64,000 nucleotides of DNA from JAKACA01 sp052143575 (GTDB lineage: Bacteria > Actinomycetota > Acidimicrobiia > Acidimicrobiales > Bog-793): assembly GCA_052143575.1 (NCBI GenBank), contig JBKQSP010000076.1:103684-167683 (forward strand), read 5' to 3'. Position 1 is the stretch's first letter. Each line of letters starts with the position of its first letter. The position numbers and the translations under genes were made by a program. The notes beneath the pieces were generated by a model, which saw only the letters and a list, made by a program, of their open reading frames with translations, was not told the origin of the DNA and made no database searches. Positions 25,471 to 36,471 of the stretch are shown piece after piece.

Positions 25471-26181
25471 ATGGATGACCTTCCTGAGACGGATCTGCTC
25501 TACCTGCGCGATGCCTACCTGGTGGAATTCGACAGCACCGTGGTCGGGATCGACGGCGACCGGGTGGCGCTCGACGCGACGGGTTTCTATGTGACCGGAG
25601 GCGGGCAGCCGCACGACACCGGTACCCTCGGCGGCGCTCGTGTCGTCGAGGTGACAAAGGACGGCGGTGTGGCGTGGCATCGGCTCGAGGGGCCGGTGCC
25701 GGCGGCGGGGGAGCAGGCGCACGGCGCCATCGACTGGGAGCGCCGTCACGCGCTCATGCGGACGCACACGGCGTTGCACATCCTCTGCGGGGTGATCTGG
25801 AACGAGTACGGGCGAGCCGTCACCGGGGGGAACATGGAGCCGCTGGCCGCCCGCATGGATTTCGAGTTCGACCCGCTACCGGAGGGTTTTGGGGCACGTA
25901 TCGAAGAACGCGTGAACGAGGAGATCGCCCGCGACCGCCCCATCGTGGTGACGTTCCTGCCGCCGGCGGCGGTGCTCGCCGACGAGGACCTGATCCGGAC
26001 GAAGACGAACCTCGTGCCCGAGCACGTCCGCGAGGTGCGCGTCGTCGACATCGTCGGTCTCGACAAGCAGGCCGACGGTGGCACCCATGTCCGCTCCACG
26101 GCCGAAGTTGGACACGTGCGGGTCGTCAAGACGGAGTCGAAGGGGAGGGGCAACAAGCGCGTGCGGATCGTCGTCGAGTGA
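25471..26181 (+). CDS. alaX: Alanyl-tRNA editing protein AlaX (AlaX-M type)
   Basis: 236 residues. Free-standing homologue of the AlaRS editing domain, which removes Ser or Gly wrongly attached to tRNA-Ala. Seen: FYVTGGGQPHDTGTL (AlaX-M specific part), RTHTALHILCGVIWNEYG (HTALH zinc ligands), and VGLDKQADGGTHVRSTAEVG (GTHV). In many AlaX and AlaRS proteins the residue two before GGTH is the Cys zinc ligand; here the place reads ADGGTH, a known AlaX-M variant. The ATG follows a small hairpin and no strong ribosome site is visible. Confidence 0.93.
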   Translation: MDDLPETDLLYLRDAYLVEFDSTVVGIDGDRVALDATGFYVTGGGQPHDTGTLGGARVVEVTKDGGVAWHRLEGPVPAAGEQAHGAIDWERRHALMRTHTALHILCGVIWNEYGRAVTGGNMEPLAARMDFEFDPLPEGFGARIEERVNEEIARDRPIVVTFLPPAAVLADEDLIRTKTNLVPEHVREVRVVDIVGLDKQADGGTHVRSTAEVGHVRVVKTESKGRGNKRVRIVVE

Positions 26182-26930
26182 GGCGCTTCAACAGCTTCGA
26201 CGGCGTCGAGATCGCCTATGACGTGCTCGGAGACGGTGAGGCCGTCCTCATGCACCATGGCTTCGCCTCGGAGTCGGGGACGAATTTCGTGCGCCCCGGC
26301 GTCGCCCAGGCCGTCCTCGACTCCGGTCGTCGGGTCGTGCTCATCGACGCCCGCGGTCATGGCGAGTCGGAGAAACCGCACGATCCGGCTGCCTACGCCA
26401 ACCGGGCCATGGTGCGCGACGTGAGCGCTCTCCTCGACGTCCTCGCGCTGGAGCGGGTGCACTTCGTGGGCTACTCGATGGGCTCGTTCGTGGCGATGCG
26501 GCTGGCCCCCGTCGAGGCCCGTCTTGTCTCCTTGGTGCTCGGTGGCGCCGGGCTCGCTCAGATGCGGAGCCGGCGAGGCGAGGAGGCCGGGCTGATCGCC
26601 GAAGCGCTCGAAGCGGCCGACCCCTCCCAGATTGCGGACGCCACGGCGCGGGCGTTCCGGAATTTCGCCGACGCCACGAGGGCCGACCGCCTCGCCCTCG
26701 CCGCCGTGCAGCGATCGGGGAGCCCCTTCCCCAGCCTGGACGAGCTCGGGCGGATCGCCGTACCGACCCTTGTCGTGAACGGCGTCAACGACACCCTGAC
26801 CGGTGGGCCGGAGGCGCTCGCTGCCGCCATCCCGGGCGCCAGCTTCCTGTCGGTGCCCGGCGACCATCTCTCCGCCGTCGTGCAGCCCGAGTTTCGTCAG
26901 GCGGTCGTCAATTTCCTCGATCGCCTCTGA
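26178..26930 (+). CDS. Alpha/beta hydrolase
   Basis: 250 residues. Oxyanion motif HHGFA (about 27-31), strand DARGHGES (about 58-65), nucleophile elbow GYSMGS with Ser (about 97-102), acid in VNGVNDTLT and His in PGDHLSAV near the C-terminus: a full Ser-Asp-His triad. GTG 26178 overlaps the alaX stop (GTGA). Substrate unknown; similar to small esterases/epoxide-hydrolase-like proteins. It converges with the fae gene, 19 bp apart. Confidence 0.88.
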   Translation: MRRFNSFDGVEIAYDVLGDGEAVLMHHGFASESGTNFVRPGVAQAVLDSGRRVVLIDARGHGESEKPHDPAAYANRAMVRDVSALLDVLALERVHFVGYSMGSFVAMRLAPVEARLVSLVLGGAGLAQMRSRRGEEAGLIAEALEAADPSQIADATARAFRNFADATRADRLALAAVQRSGSPFPSLDELGRIAVPTLVVNGVNDTLTGGPEALAAAIPGASFLSVPGDHLSAVVQPEFRQAVVNFLDRL

Positions 26931-26949
26931 TCACCGGCGCCGGGCGGTC

Positions 26950-27453
26950 TCAGGGTTGGAAGAACGGGTTCCATGGTGACAGTCCTGCTGCCACCGCCTC
27001 ACTCACCGATGGGCGGCCCTCGCGGCCGTTGCGGAGCGCTTGCAGGGTCGCCTCGGTGTTGTTGGCGAACACGGCCTCGGTGTCGAGGGCTGCGGGATTG
27101 ACCCAGACGGCGGCGATGAGGACGAGGTGCCCGGCCGCAGCGGCGTCGATGATCCCCTCACCGACCGCAAGGGCGACGCCCTTGGCGACGCCAGCTTGTG
27201 CCGCCCCCCACGTCATGTGCCCATGCTCGGGCCCTTCGATGGCTGCCTTGTTGACGAGGAGCGTGGCAGGCACGGCGGCCACACCGGGTTGGCCGACGAC
27301 GACGAAGGCGGCGTGCCCGGCGCTCGGTGCCGCGAGCGCTCCCGCCCAGGCGGCACCGACGGGTCCCGCCCGATCACCGAGCACGGTGTTCACGTGGGCG
27401 GCCTCGGCGCCATCGCCGACGAAGCCCTCCCCAATCTGCATCGAGGTCTCCAT
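26950..27453 (-). CDS. fae: Formaldehyde-activating enzyme (Fae) family protein
   Basis: 167 residues, the normal Fae length. Matches the family over its whole length: QIGEGFVGDGAEAAHVNTVL (catalytic-type His at about residue 20), GDRAGPVGAAWAGALA, VPATLLVNKAAI, AAQAGVAKGVALAVGEGII and FANNTEATLQALRNG. Fae joins formaldehyde to tetrahydromethanopterin in methylotrophs; some paralogues have other or unknown roles. It is the last gene of the long minus-strand inositol-type block, 43 bp after a Gfo/Idh/MocA gene. Whether the host makes tetrahydromethanopterin cannot be seen here. Confidence 0.9.
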   Translation of the reverse strand: METSMQIGEGFVGDGAEAAHVNTVLGDRAGPVGAAWAGALAAPSAGHAAFVVVGQPGVAAVPATLLVNKAAIEGPEHGHMTWGAAQAGVAKGVALAVGEGIIDAAAAGHLVLIAAVWVNPAALDTEAVFANNTEATLQALRNGREGRPSVSEAVAAGLSPWNPFFQP

Positions 27454-27495
27454 CCCACCATCATCGACGTTCCAGTGGCGAACGTGTCGCCCGCC

Positions 27496-28635
27496 TCAGG
27501 TGACGGCGGTCCAGCCGCCCTCGGCGGCGGAGCGCTCCATGGCGGCACAGACACGGTGCACGGCGAGCCCGACGTCGAGCCCGGGCACCCAGGGGCCGTC
27601 CGGCCACGCCGAGAGAAGGTCCCCGATGAGGTTCACGAAGCTTGCTCCGTAGCCGACACCCTGGCCGATCGCCCACCAGTTGCGTGCGTAGGGGTGATCG
27701 GGGTGCTCCGCCCGGATGGTGCGCATGCCGTAGAGGTGGGCGTCATCGGCAGTTCGACCGAAGCGGAGCTCGTTCAGATGTGAGTAGTCGAACACGAGCG
27801 TGCCCCTGCTGCCGTTGACCTCGACCGTGAAGTCGCAGGGTCGCCGGGCGCAGGTACGCCCCACCTCGAAGACGCCGGCGGCCCCGCCGGCGAAGCGGAG
27901 GAGGGCACTCGATGCGTCGTCGACGGTGACCGGGACCATGCCGCCGCCCGCCGCGTCCACTCGCTCCGAGGTGAAGGTGGAGGACTGGGCGCAGACCTGG
28001 GCGATGGGCCCGACCATCCACTGCGCCAGGTCGATGAGGTGGCTGCCGAGATCGGCGATCGTCGAGCCGCCCATGTGCCGGTCGAAACGCCAGTCGAAGG
28101 GGATGAGCGGGTCCAGGAATTCGTCCGAGAGCCAGCTCCCGCGCCACAGGAGCACGTCGCCGATCTCCCCGGCGCCGATGAGCTGGCGCATGAGGGCAAC
28201 GGCGGGCAGGTAGCGGTAGTTGAAGCAGATGGCGTTCAGCACCCCGCTTGCCTTCACGGCGTGTTGGGCGCTTTCGGCCTCCGCCAGGGAGACGGCCAGC
28301 GGCTTCTCGCACAGGATCGCCTTACCGTGGGAAGCGGCCGCCGCCGCGATCTCGGCGTGGCTACCCGGCGGCGAGCAGATGTCGACGATGTCGATGTCGG
28401 GACGCTCGACGACCTCCCGCCAGTCGGTCGTCCACGCCTCGAAGCCGAGGGCGGCAGAGGCGGCCGCCACGGCCTCGCCGTGACGCCCGGACACGAGAGC
28501 GAGCTGGGGGGCGTGCCGGAGCGATCGGATGACCCTCACGGCGCTGTAGGCGTAGGCGTGCGCCTTGCCCATGGCGCCGTAGCCGACCATCCCGATGCGA
28601 GCGCCACCTTCGATGCCTCGTCCGCCCTGCGTCAT
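27496..28635 (-). CDS. Gfo/Idh/MocA family oxidoreductase
   Basis: 379 residues. Rossmann domain (IGMVGYGAMGKAHAYAYSAV, about 14-33), the conserved EKPLAVS (about 108-114) and a C-terminal domain with GGSTIADLGSHLIDLAQWM (Asp/His of the active site). Dehydrogenases of this family act on sugars and cyclitols with NAD(P). The ATG overlaps the stop of the preceding dehydrogenase gene (ATGA). One of three family members in the block; most like the sugar/inositol-derivative dehydrogenases with AHAYAY near the N-terminus. Confidence 0.92.
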   Translation of the reverse strand: MTQGGRGIEGGARIGMVGYGAMGKAHAYAYSAVRVIRSLRHAPQLALVSGRHGEAVAAASAALGFEAWTTDWREVVERPDIDIVDICSPPGSHAEIAAAAASHGKAILCEKPLAVSLAEAESAQHAVKASGVLNAICFNYRYLPAVALMRQLIGAGEIGDVLLWRGSWLSDEFLDPLIPFDWRFDRHMGGSTIADLGSHLIDLAQWMVGPIAQVCAQSSTFTSERVDAAGGGMVPVTVDDASSALLRFAGGAAGVFEVGRTCARRPCDFTVEVNGSRGTLVFDYSHLNELRFGRTADDAHLYGMRTIRAEHPDHPYARNWWAIGQGVGYGASFVNLIGDLLSAWPDGPWVPGLDVGLAVHRVCAAMERSAAEGGWTAVT

Positions 28636-29782
28636 GGCGCGCTCGTGGCTCCAGCGGCGGCGGCGGCGGGATCCGTCGGGCGCGAGACGGCCGAGCCGGA
28701 GCGGGCGCTCGCCACGATCGCCTCGCACAGTGCGACGTCCCGGAAGCCGTCGAGGGCCGAGGTGAGCGGCTCCGACTCACCAGTGGCGGCGCCGTGGAAC
28801 TCGATGAGCTCGAGCTTGAATTCCTCCTCGTAGGAGACGGTCTGGCGGGAGCGAACCGAGAGCGCCCCGCCGGTCCCGCCGGCTGTCTCCTCGAGGAGGG
28901 CGGGCACGTTCTTCAGGTAGGGCGAGGGGAAGCTCAGGCGGATGCGGGCGTTCGGGTCGTAGAAGCACGCTTCCATCTCGTAGTCAGCAAGGCCGGGCAG
29001 GTCGAGCCAGGCGATGACGCACTCGATCCCGTCGAAGTCGAGGACGATCGTGACGGTGCTGCGGCGGAGACTGGCGAAGCGCACCTGCGTCGGCTCTCCG
29101 AGGATGCCGCGCACGAGATTGAGCTCGTGCACGAGCGTGTCGATGAGGACGGACTGGAAGGCGTCGCGTGCCTCGTCTCGCAGCGGCCCGATGGCGGCGT
29201 CGATGCGGCGATCACCCTCGGCGCGCCAGCGCGCCTGCAGCTCGGCCGGGACATCGTTGGCGCGCACGATCTCGTGATGGGCGACGTACGGCTCGAAGGG
29301 CGACTCGAGCGTCGTCACGCGGACGAACCTCAGATCGTCGAGGTGCCCGACCGCCTCCCGGGCTCGCCGATAGGCCGGGTTGTACCGCTTCGGGTAACCC
29401 ACCATGAGGGCGACGTCCGACCTGGCGGCGGCTTCGATCATGTCGGCGCCCTCGGTGACCGAGAAGCACATGGGTTTCTCGACAAAGACGTGCAGTCCGG
29501 CGGTGGCCGCCGCGATGGCAGGAGGAGCATGGCTCCCCGAGGTGAGCACGAGGACGGCGTCGAGCTCTTCGGAGATGAGCTCGTCCCATTCGCCGAAGAG
29601 CCGCTCGACGCCGAAACGCCGGCCGCAGTGCTCGAGGACCTGGGGCGAGCTGTCGCACAGGGCGCGGATCTCGAACAGCTCCTGCAGCTCGGCAAGATAC
29701 GGCAGGTGCATGATCTGGGAGATCATCCCGGTCCCGATGACACCGACACGCAGCCGGCGCCTCGCCCCCGCCCGCGACGGGC

Positions 29783-29786
<4 letters not shown>
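28632..29786 (-). CDS. Gfo/Idh/MocA family oxidoreductase
   Basis: 384 residues. Rossmann start RVGVIGTGMISQIMHLPYLA (about 13-32), VEKPMCFSVTEG (about 105-116) and a C-terminal domain with VLIDTLVHELNLVRGILGEP (His in the usual place of the catalytic pair). It is quite distant from the paralogue encoded just downstream, so the two probably catalyse different steps. GTG start overlapping the iolD stop (GTGA). Confidence 0.9.
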
Positions 29787-31662
<1,876 letters not shown>

Positions 31663-31666
<4 letters not shown>

Positions 31667-32559
31667 GGCGTGCCGCCGGCGTCGCTGCCGTAGAAGGGGA
31701 GACGAGCGTCGACCACCTGGGCGTCCCAGGTCGCCCGCACCCAGGCGTGGGCGGGGTCGTTGCAGATGAGCCAGGCCCGCTCGCCGGGGCCGGCCATGAC
31801 GTTCAAGTAGTAGAGGTCGTATCCGGGCACCGCCATGGAGGGGCCGTGCCATCCGTGGGGAACGAGGACGACGTCGCCGGAGCGCACCTCGGCGAGCAGG
31901 TCGATGGGTCGCTCCGCCGTGCCGTAGACACGCTGATAGGCGATGCCGCCGCCTGCCGGCCCGTCGGCGACCTCGTAGTAGTAGATCTCCTCCAATTCGG
32001 ATTCGCCCGGGCGGCACTCGTCGTGCTTATGCGGAGGATAGGACGACCAGTTTCCGGCCGGTGTCAACACCTCGCAGACCATGAGACGGTCGGCCTCGAA
32101 GAGGCCCGGGAGGCAGATGTTGTTGACCTGGCGTGAGCACGACCCGGCTCCCCGCAATTCGACGGCGACATCGCTCCCACGTCCGTAGCGGCACGGGAGG
32201 TCGCGCCCGGCGCGGGCGCCCGGGAGGGCGACGCGACCACCGGTCGGGCTCGAGAGCGTGAGCTGCGTCCGACGTCCGACGTAGGCGAAGTCCGTCACGC
32301 CGCTGAACACGTCGCGCCGCCCGGCGAGCTCAAGGCGCTGGTCGCCGCAGGAGACGACGAAGGACCCCTCGAGGGGCAGGATCAGCAGCTCGTCCTCGCC
32401 GCTCTCGACGGCGGTCGAGCTGGTGCTGTCGAGGGCGAGCACCCGCAACGAGGTCCACGACCAGCCGGCCCGCTCCGGCGTCAGCTCCAACCGCCAGTCG
32501 TCGGTCTCGAGCGATCCGCGTGGCCGATGGAGCCGGTTGGGCATGCCGAGGGTCACCAT
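31663..32559 (-). CDS. iolB: 5-deoxy-glucuronate isomerase
   Basis: 298 residues, bicupin of the IolB family, which turns 5-deoxy-D-glucuronate into 5-dehydro-2-deoxy-D-gluconate after ring opening. Seen: LRVLALDSTSSTAVESGEDE, WSSYPPHKHDECRPGESELE (metal-binding PPHKHDE motif with E in ELEEIYYY), GDVVLVPHGWHGPSMAVPGY and YDLYYLNVMAGP. The ATG at 32559 overlaps the end of the iolE-like gene by 7 nt; a second Met 5 codons later is possible. Confidence 0.93.
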
Positions 32560-33437
32560 CCGCGCTCGCGCAGGAAGGCACGGTTCTCCACTTGGTCGCT
32601 TCGCGCCCGTGCGTAGGCCTCTCGGCCGCGTGGCAAGACGTCCTGCTCGACGACGATCCACCCCTCGTAGCCGCCGCTGCGAAGCGAGGAGAGGACCTCG
32701 TCCACGCGGCCGTCGCCGGCGCCCAGGCGGCAGAAGGCGTCGCCCTCCCACAGAGCCATGGCCTCTGTGTAGGGCTGACCGGGAGCCGGCGAGCGGGCGT
32801 CCTTCAGGTGCACGTGGCTCACGCGTTCCCGCCACGACGTCAGGATCTCGACCGGATCGCCCGATGCAGCCACGAGGTGGCCGGTGTCCAGGCAGAGGGC
32901 AACGGGCGTCGTCTCCAAGGCCCAGACGATGCTTTCTTGCGTTGCCATGACGGTGCCCACCTCGTTGTGCAGGCAGGCCTCGTAGCCGCGGCGGGCGCAC
33001 TGGTCGACGAATTCGCCGATGATGCGCTCGAGGCGACCGAGGCGGCTGTCCTCCGGCTCGGCCTCGAAGGCCGCCGTCGAGCCCGGCGCGATGAGCGCCA
33101 CCGTGGGGCGAGGGAGGAGAACGGTCTCGACCCCTTCGCTGACGGCGTCGAACTGGTCGCACACCTCGCTCAGCTCGCCGAGGCCGCGGCGAGCGGCCTC
33201 GTCGCTCGTGACGTCGATCTCGACGTACCCGCCGGTGAGCAGCAGACCTCGCTGGCGGAGTGCCCCGTCGAGGGCGTCGCCGAGACCGAGGTAGCCGAGG
33301 GGCCCGAGGTCGATCCCCTCGTAGCCGGCCGCCTGCACGGCGTCGAGCACCGAGACGGCATCGGGCACGTCGTCGTCGTGCCCGACCGTGACCTCGAAGG
33401 CGCCGTAGCTGACAGGTGCGTTGCCGATGGCAGTCAT
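32553..33437 (-). CDS. iolE: Sugar phosphate isomerase/epimerase, IolE-type inosose dehydratase
   Basis: 294 residues of the xylose-isomerase-like TIM-barrel family. IGNAPVSYGAFEV at the start resembles IolE (IGxAPxSWG), and the metal-site pattern is seen in ACLHNEVGTVM, VALCLDTGHLVAASGDP, VSHVHLKDAR and the C-terminal GWIVVEQDV, the usual IolE ending (VEQD). IolE removes water from scyllo-inosose. IolI-type isomerases and MocC of rhizopine breakdown are close relatives, so the exact reaction is not certain. Confidence 0.85.
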   Translation of the reverse strand: MTAIGNAPVSYGAFEVTVGHDDDVPDAVSVLDAVQAAGYEGIDLGPLGYLGLGDALDGALRQRGLLLTGGYVEIDVTSDEAARRGLGELSEVCDQFDAVSEGVETVLLPRPTVALIAPGSTAAFEAEPEDSRLGRLERIIGEFVDQCARRGYEACLHNEVGTVMATQESIVWALETTPVALCLDTGHLVAASGDPVEILTSWRERVSHVHLKDARSPAPGQPYTEAMALWEGDAFCRLGAGDGRVDEVLSSLRSGGYEGWIVVEQDVLPRGREAYARARSDQVENRAFLRERGW

Positions 33438-33540
33438 CGTGCTCCCAGGGATTCAGACGGAGCCGCCGTTACCGGGCCTCCGTCGACGAGTGTTCTGTCC
33501 TTGCGTTCGGGCGAGCGGCGCCCGTGTGATGCGTGCGCCC

Positions 33541-34497
33541 TCATGCCGGCAGCTCCGCCGAAACGGACTCGGCGGCCCGCGTCGCCACCCGGAGCGCCTC
33601 GAGGGCATCGAGCACGCTTGCCCCCGTGCCCTCTCCGGTGGAGACCGATCGGACGAAGTCCTCCGCCTGCAGCCGCAAGGCGTGCCGGAAGACGGCGTCG
33701 CCCGCCCCCGGCCGCAGGAACCAGGCGACCTCGGTCCCTTGCGTGCCGAAGACTTCCACCTTGCAGGTGTCGCCTGCCGGGTGCCAGCGGCCGAGGCTGA
33801 CTGCGGCCGTGGCGCCCCCGTCGAGCTCGGCGACGATCTGGCCGCAGTCAGGATCGCCCGTGGCCGTCGTGAGCCGCGAGGCGGCCACCTTGACCGTCTC
33901 GAACTCCTGCCCTGTCAGCCAGCGCACCTGGTCGAACTCGTGCACACCCATGTCGACGAAGATGCCACCGCTGCGGTCGCGAAACTCCTCCGGCGGCGGG
34001 GCGGCGTCCCACTGATGGCAGTTGACGGCCAGTATCTGACCGAGATCGCCGGCCAGGATGCGATCGCGGAGCTGTTGCAGCTCCGGCACGAACCGGCGCC
34101 AGTAGGCAACCTGCAAGAGACAGTCGGCTTCCTCCGCGGCGCGGGCGCACTCCTTGGTCTCTTCGACCGTCAGGCCGCAGGGCTTCTCGCACAGCACGGG
34201 CACGCCTTGGCTCATGAGGTGACGGACGATCTCGAGATGGCGGTCGGTGGGCGCCGCCACGAGGACGCCGTCGAGCTCGCACTCGGCGAGCAGCTCGTCG
34301 AGGCCGGCGAAGGTGCGGATGGCTGCGGGAATCGAGGCGCGAGCATCCTCGCCAGGTTCGACGACACCGGCGATGGCGATCGCCGGTGAGGTGCCGAGCG
34401 CTTCGAGGTGGGTTCGCCCCATGCGCCCGGCTCCTACGAGCCCGAGCTGGAAGCGCCCGTCTCTCGACGCCGACGTCCCGGGGCCGGCTGTGTCCAT
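33541..34497 (-). CDS. iolG: Inositol 2-dehydrogenase-like Gfo/Idh/MocA oxidoreductase
   Basis: 318 residues. LGLVGAGRMGRTHLEALGTS (NAD-binding), VPVLCEKPCGLTVEETKECA (Lys of EKP), VAYWRRFVPELQQLRDRILA and GGIFVDMGVHEFDQVRWLTG, which hold the Asp/His catalytic pair in the IolG place. IolG oxidises myo-inositol to scyllo-inosose; related enzymes act on other cyclitols. ATG 34497 is preferred over GTG 34512 because of GAGGAAG just upstream. It lies between the DMFase-like gene (75 bp gap) and iolE (103 bp gap), so it may have its own ribosome loading but probably shares the transcript. Confidence 0.85.
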   Translation of the reverse strand: MDTAGPGTSASRDGRFQLGLVGAGRMGRTHLEALGTSPAIAIAGVVEPGEDARASIPAAIRTFAGLDELLAECELDGVLVAAPTDRHLEIVRHLMSQGVPVLCEKPCGLTVEETKECARAAEEADCLLQVAYWRRFVPELQQLRDRILAGDLGQILAVNCHQWDAAPPPEEFRDRSGGIFVDMGVHEFDQVRWLTGQEFETVKVAASRLTTATGDPDCGQIVAELDGGATAAVSLGRWHPAGDTCKVEVFGTQGTEVAWFLRPGAGDAVFRHALRLQAEDFVRSVSTGEGTGASVLDALEALRVATRAAESVSAELPA

Positions 34498-34572
34498 GGC
34501 TCTTCCTCTCACGCGAAAGTCCGTGTGGTGGCATTGTCGTTCATGGCCGTTGCCGCCGGCCTGCCGGCGTCA

Positions 34573-36471
34573 TCAGCGCTCGCCGGCACGGAGCGCTCCT
34601 TCGTCCATCCTCCCGGAGGCCGTCCAGATCTCCTCGAGGGCAGCCATGAGGGTTTCGAGCGTCTTCGCATGCCGCTGTACCCACCCAAGGCGTACGGGGA
34701 TGACTCGTTGTGCCAGCTCGCCTTCTGAGGCGTGTTGATCGACGAGCGCCCCACCCTGCTCGTCCGGGAAGGCCATGGCGTCCAGCACGCGGATGATCCG
34801 CCGCCTCAGGTACTCCTCGGTGGAGAGCACGCGCACGGTCTGGCTGCCGAAGTAGTCCTTGCCCTCGCTGTCGCGCGCCGTGGCCGTGACGGTGAGCCAG
34901 TCCTGGCCGTCGGGAGAGCGGGTCACGATGGCGGTGCCCTCGTCGCCGGCGTGATCCTCGCCCTGCACGCTCCACCGCAGGCCTGTCAAGCCGGCCCGGG
35001 CGGCCTGGTCGCCGTCGACATACCAACGCACCTCCGTCTCGGCTCCCACGGCGGCGCCCTCGCCGACATATTCACCTTCCGGGCATATCGGGCCGTGAAT
35101 GCGAAGGGGTCGTGCGCAGAGCCGCCGCACCACGTTGTCGGTGATGCGACTGATCCGGTCGTCGGTGAGGGCAAGTGGCCAGTCCGTCGTCCCGGTGGAG
35201 AAGACCATGGCACCGGAGGCGGCCGTGCGGATCATGATGGCGGCGTTGGCTTCCTCCCGGCCGGCCACCCAGCCCGCCGACAACCTGCCGAGGGCCAGCA
35301 GGACGCGCCCACCCCCGCCCCCCTTGCGCTGCTCGCTCAACCGGGGAGGGTCAGAGGCGCGCTCGAGCGGAACGCCGTCTGTCTCGTAGCCGATGACCGG
35401 CGTGGCGGAGCCGCCGGTGAGCCCCTCGGGCGGGAATTCGACGCCCTCGAAGGCCCAGTGCGACGCCACCACCGCGTGGTAGCCGTCGAGAGCTCGCACC
35501 CCGTCCCACCAGCCGCCGCCGTAGGCGCCGCTCGACAGCGTGAGCCAATCCTCCGGGTCGTCGGCGTGCCAGAGGGCGCCGATCTGTCGCGTGGGTCCCC
35601 CGGGCGAGCCACCCTCCATCTTCCGGCAGAAGAGACGATCTCCACGTGGGGAGATCTCGACGACGAAGCAGGCGACGTCGCCAGCGAAGAAGCAGACGTT
35701 GCCGCCTCGGTCGACGAACTCGAGGACGCGGCGCCGCATCTCCGTACTCCAGTACTCGTCGTGCCCAGCGCTCAGCAGCAGCGTCACGCCGTCGAGGAGG
35801 CTCGGGTCGCCGTGCAGGTCGAAGTCGGTGCAGTAGGCGGCCCGGTAGCCGTGCTCCTCCAGCCAGGCGACGAACGGGGCGTCCCAGTGGGCGAAGGTCT
35901 GGCGGCGTGATCCTCGGTGGTAGGCGTCGGGCGCATCTCCCTCCATCACCCGCCCTCCGATGCCGCCGTTGCCGGGGCGCTGGAGACTGCCCACGTACCC
36001 TTGGCCCCACCAGTCCCGTGTCCAGTGCACGCCGGCGTACAGGCTGGCGCCCCCCAGCTGGTTGTAGGCCGTGTAGGTGGCCGTCGGCAGTTTGAACAGC
36101 ACCGTCGGGCGATCATCGCCTGCGGCCCGCCGCAGGACGAACAGGCAGGCGTCCGTGCGCGTGAGGATGTCGGTGCCGGGCTCGATCGGATCGACTGCGC
36201 CGTTGCGCTCGGGCAGCGGCACGGCGACGTAGACGCCGTCGCGCAGGGCGGGGGAGAGCTGCACTGTCACCGGCGGCCAACCCCAGGCTTCATCGGGCCG
36301 GCCGAGCGGCATCAAATGGCCGGCGTGCAGCGAGGGCTCGCTCTCGACCTCTTCGACCGTCGCGCCGCAGCGAAAGAGGCGCACGCCGAAGCGTGCGTGC
36401 TCGGTCGACACGTGGAGCTGCAACTCCGTACCGGAGGTGACTGTCAACGGCCAGGCGTAGCAACGCGTCAT
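34573..36471 (-). CDS. N,N-dimethylformamidase large-subunit-like protein
   Basis: 632 residues. Homology to the large (beta) subunit of N,N-dimethylformamidase, an iron enzyme that hydrolyses an amide. Seen: FKLPTATYTAYNQLGGASLY (125-144) and LSAGHDEYWSTEMRRRVLEF (234-253), the most conserved blocks of the family; as I recall the iron ligands of the studied enzyme are two Tyr and one Glu, and Tyr and Glu are kept in these blocks. Also TRDWWGQGY, PVIGYETDGVPLERA. The C-terminal 180 residues look like an added domain (AGLTGLRWSVQGEDHAGDEG). No small-subunit gene is adjacent. The ATG overlaps the ABC ATPase stop. Substrate unknown; context suggests an amide-bearing cyclitol. Confidence 0.8.
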   Translation of the reverse strand: MTRCYAWPLTVTSGTELQLHVSTEHARFGVRLFRCGATVEEVESEPSLHAGHLMPLGRPDEAWGWPPVTVQLSPALRDGVYVAVPLPERNGAVDPIEPGTDILTRTDACLFVLRRAAGDDRPTVLFKLPTATYTAYNQLGGASLYAGVHWTRDWWGQGYVGSLQRPGNGGIGGRVMEGDAPDAYHRGSRRQTFAHWDAPFVAWLEEHGYRAAYCTDFDLHGDPSLLDGVTLLLSAGHDEYWSTEMRRRVLEFVDRGGNVCFFAGDVACFVVEISPRGDRLFCRKMEGGSPGGPTRQIGALWHADDPEDWLTLSSGAYGGGWWDGVRALDGYHAVVASHWAFEGVEFPPEGLTGGSATPVIGYETDGVPLERASDPPRLSEQRKGGGGGRVLLALGRLSAGWVAGREEANAAIMIRTAASGAMVFSTGTTDWPLALTDDRISRITDNVVRRLCARPLRIHGPICPEGEYVGEGAAVGAETEVRWYVDGDQAARAGLTGLRWSVQGEDHAGDEGTAIVTRSPDGQDWLTVTATARDSEGKDYFGSQTVRVLSTEEYLRRRIIRVLDAMAFPDEQGGALVDQHASEGELAQRVIPVRLGWVQRHAKTLETLMAALEEIWTASGRMDEGALRAGER

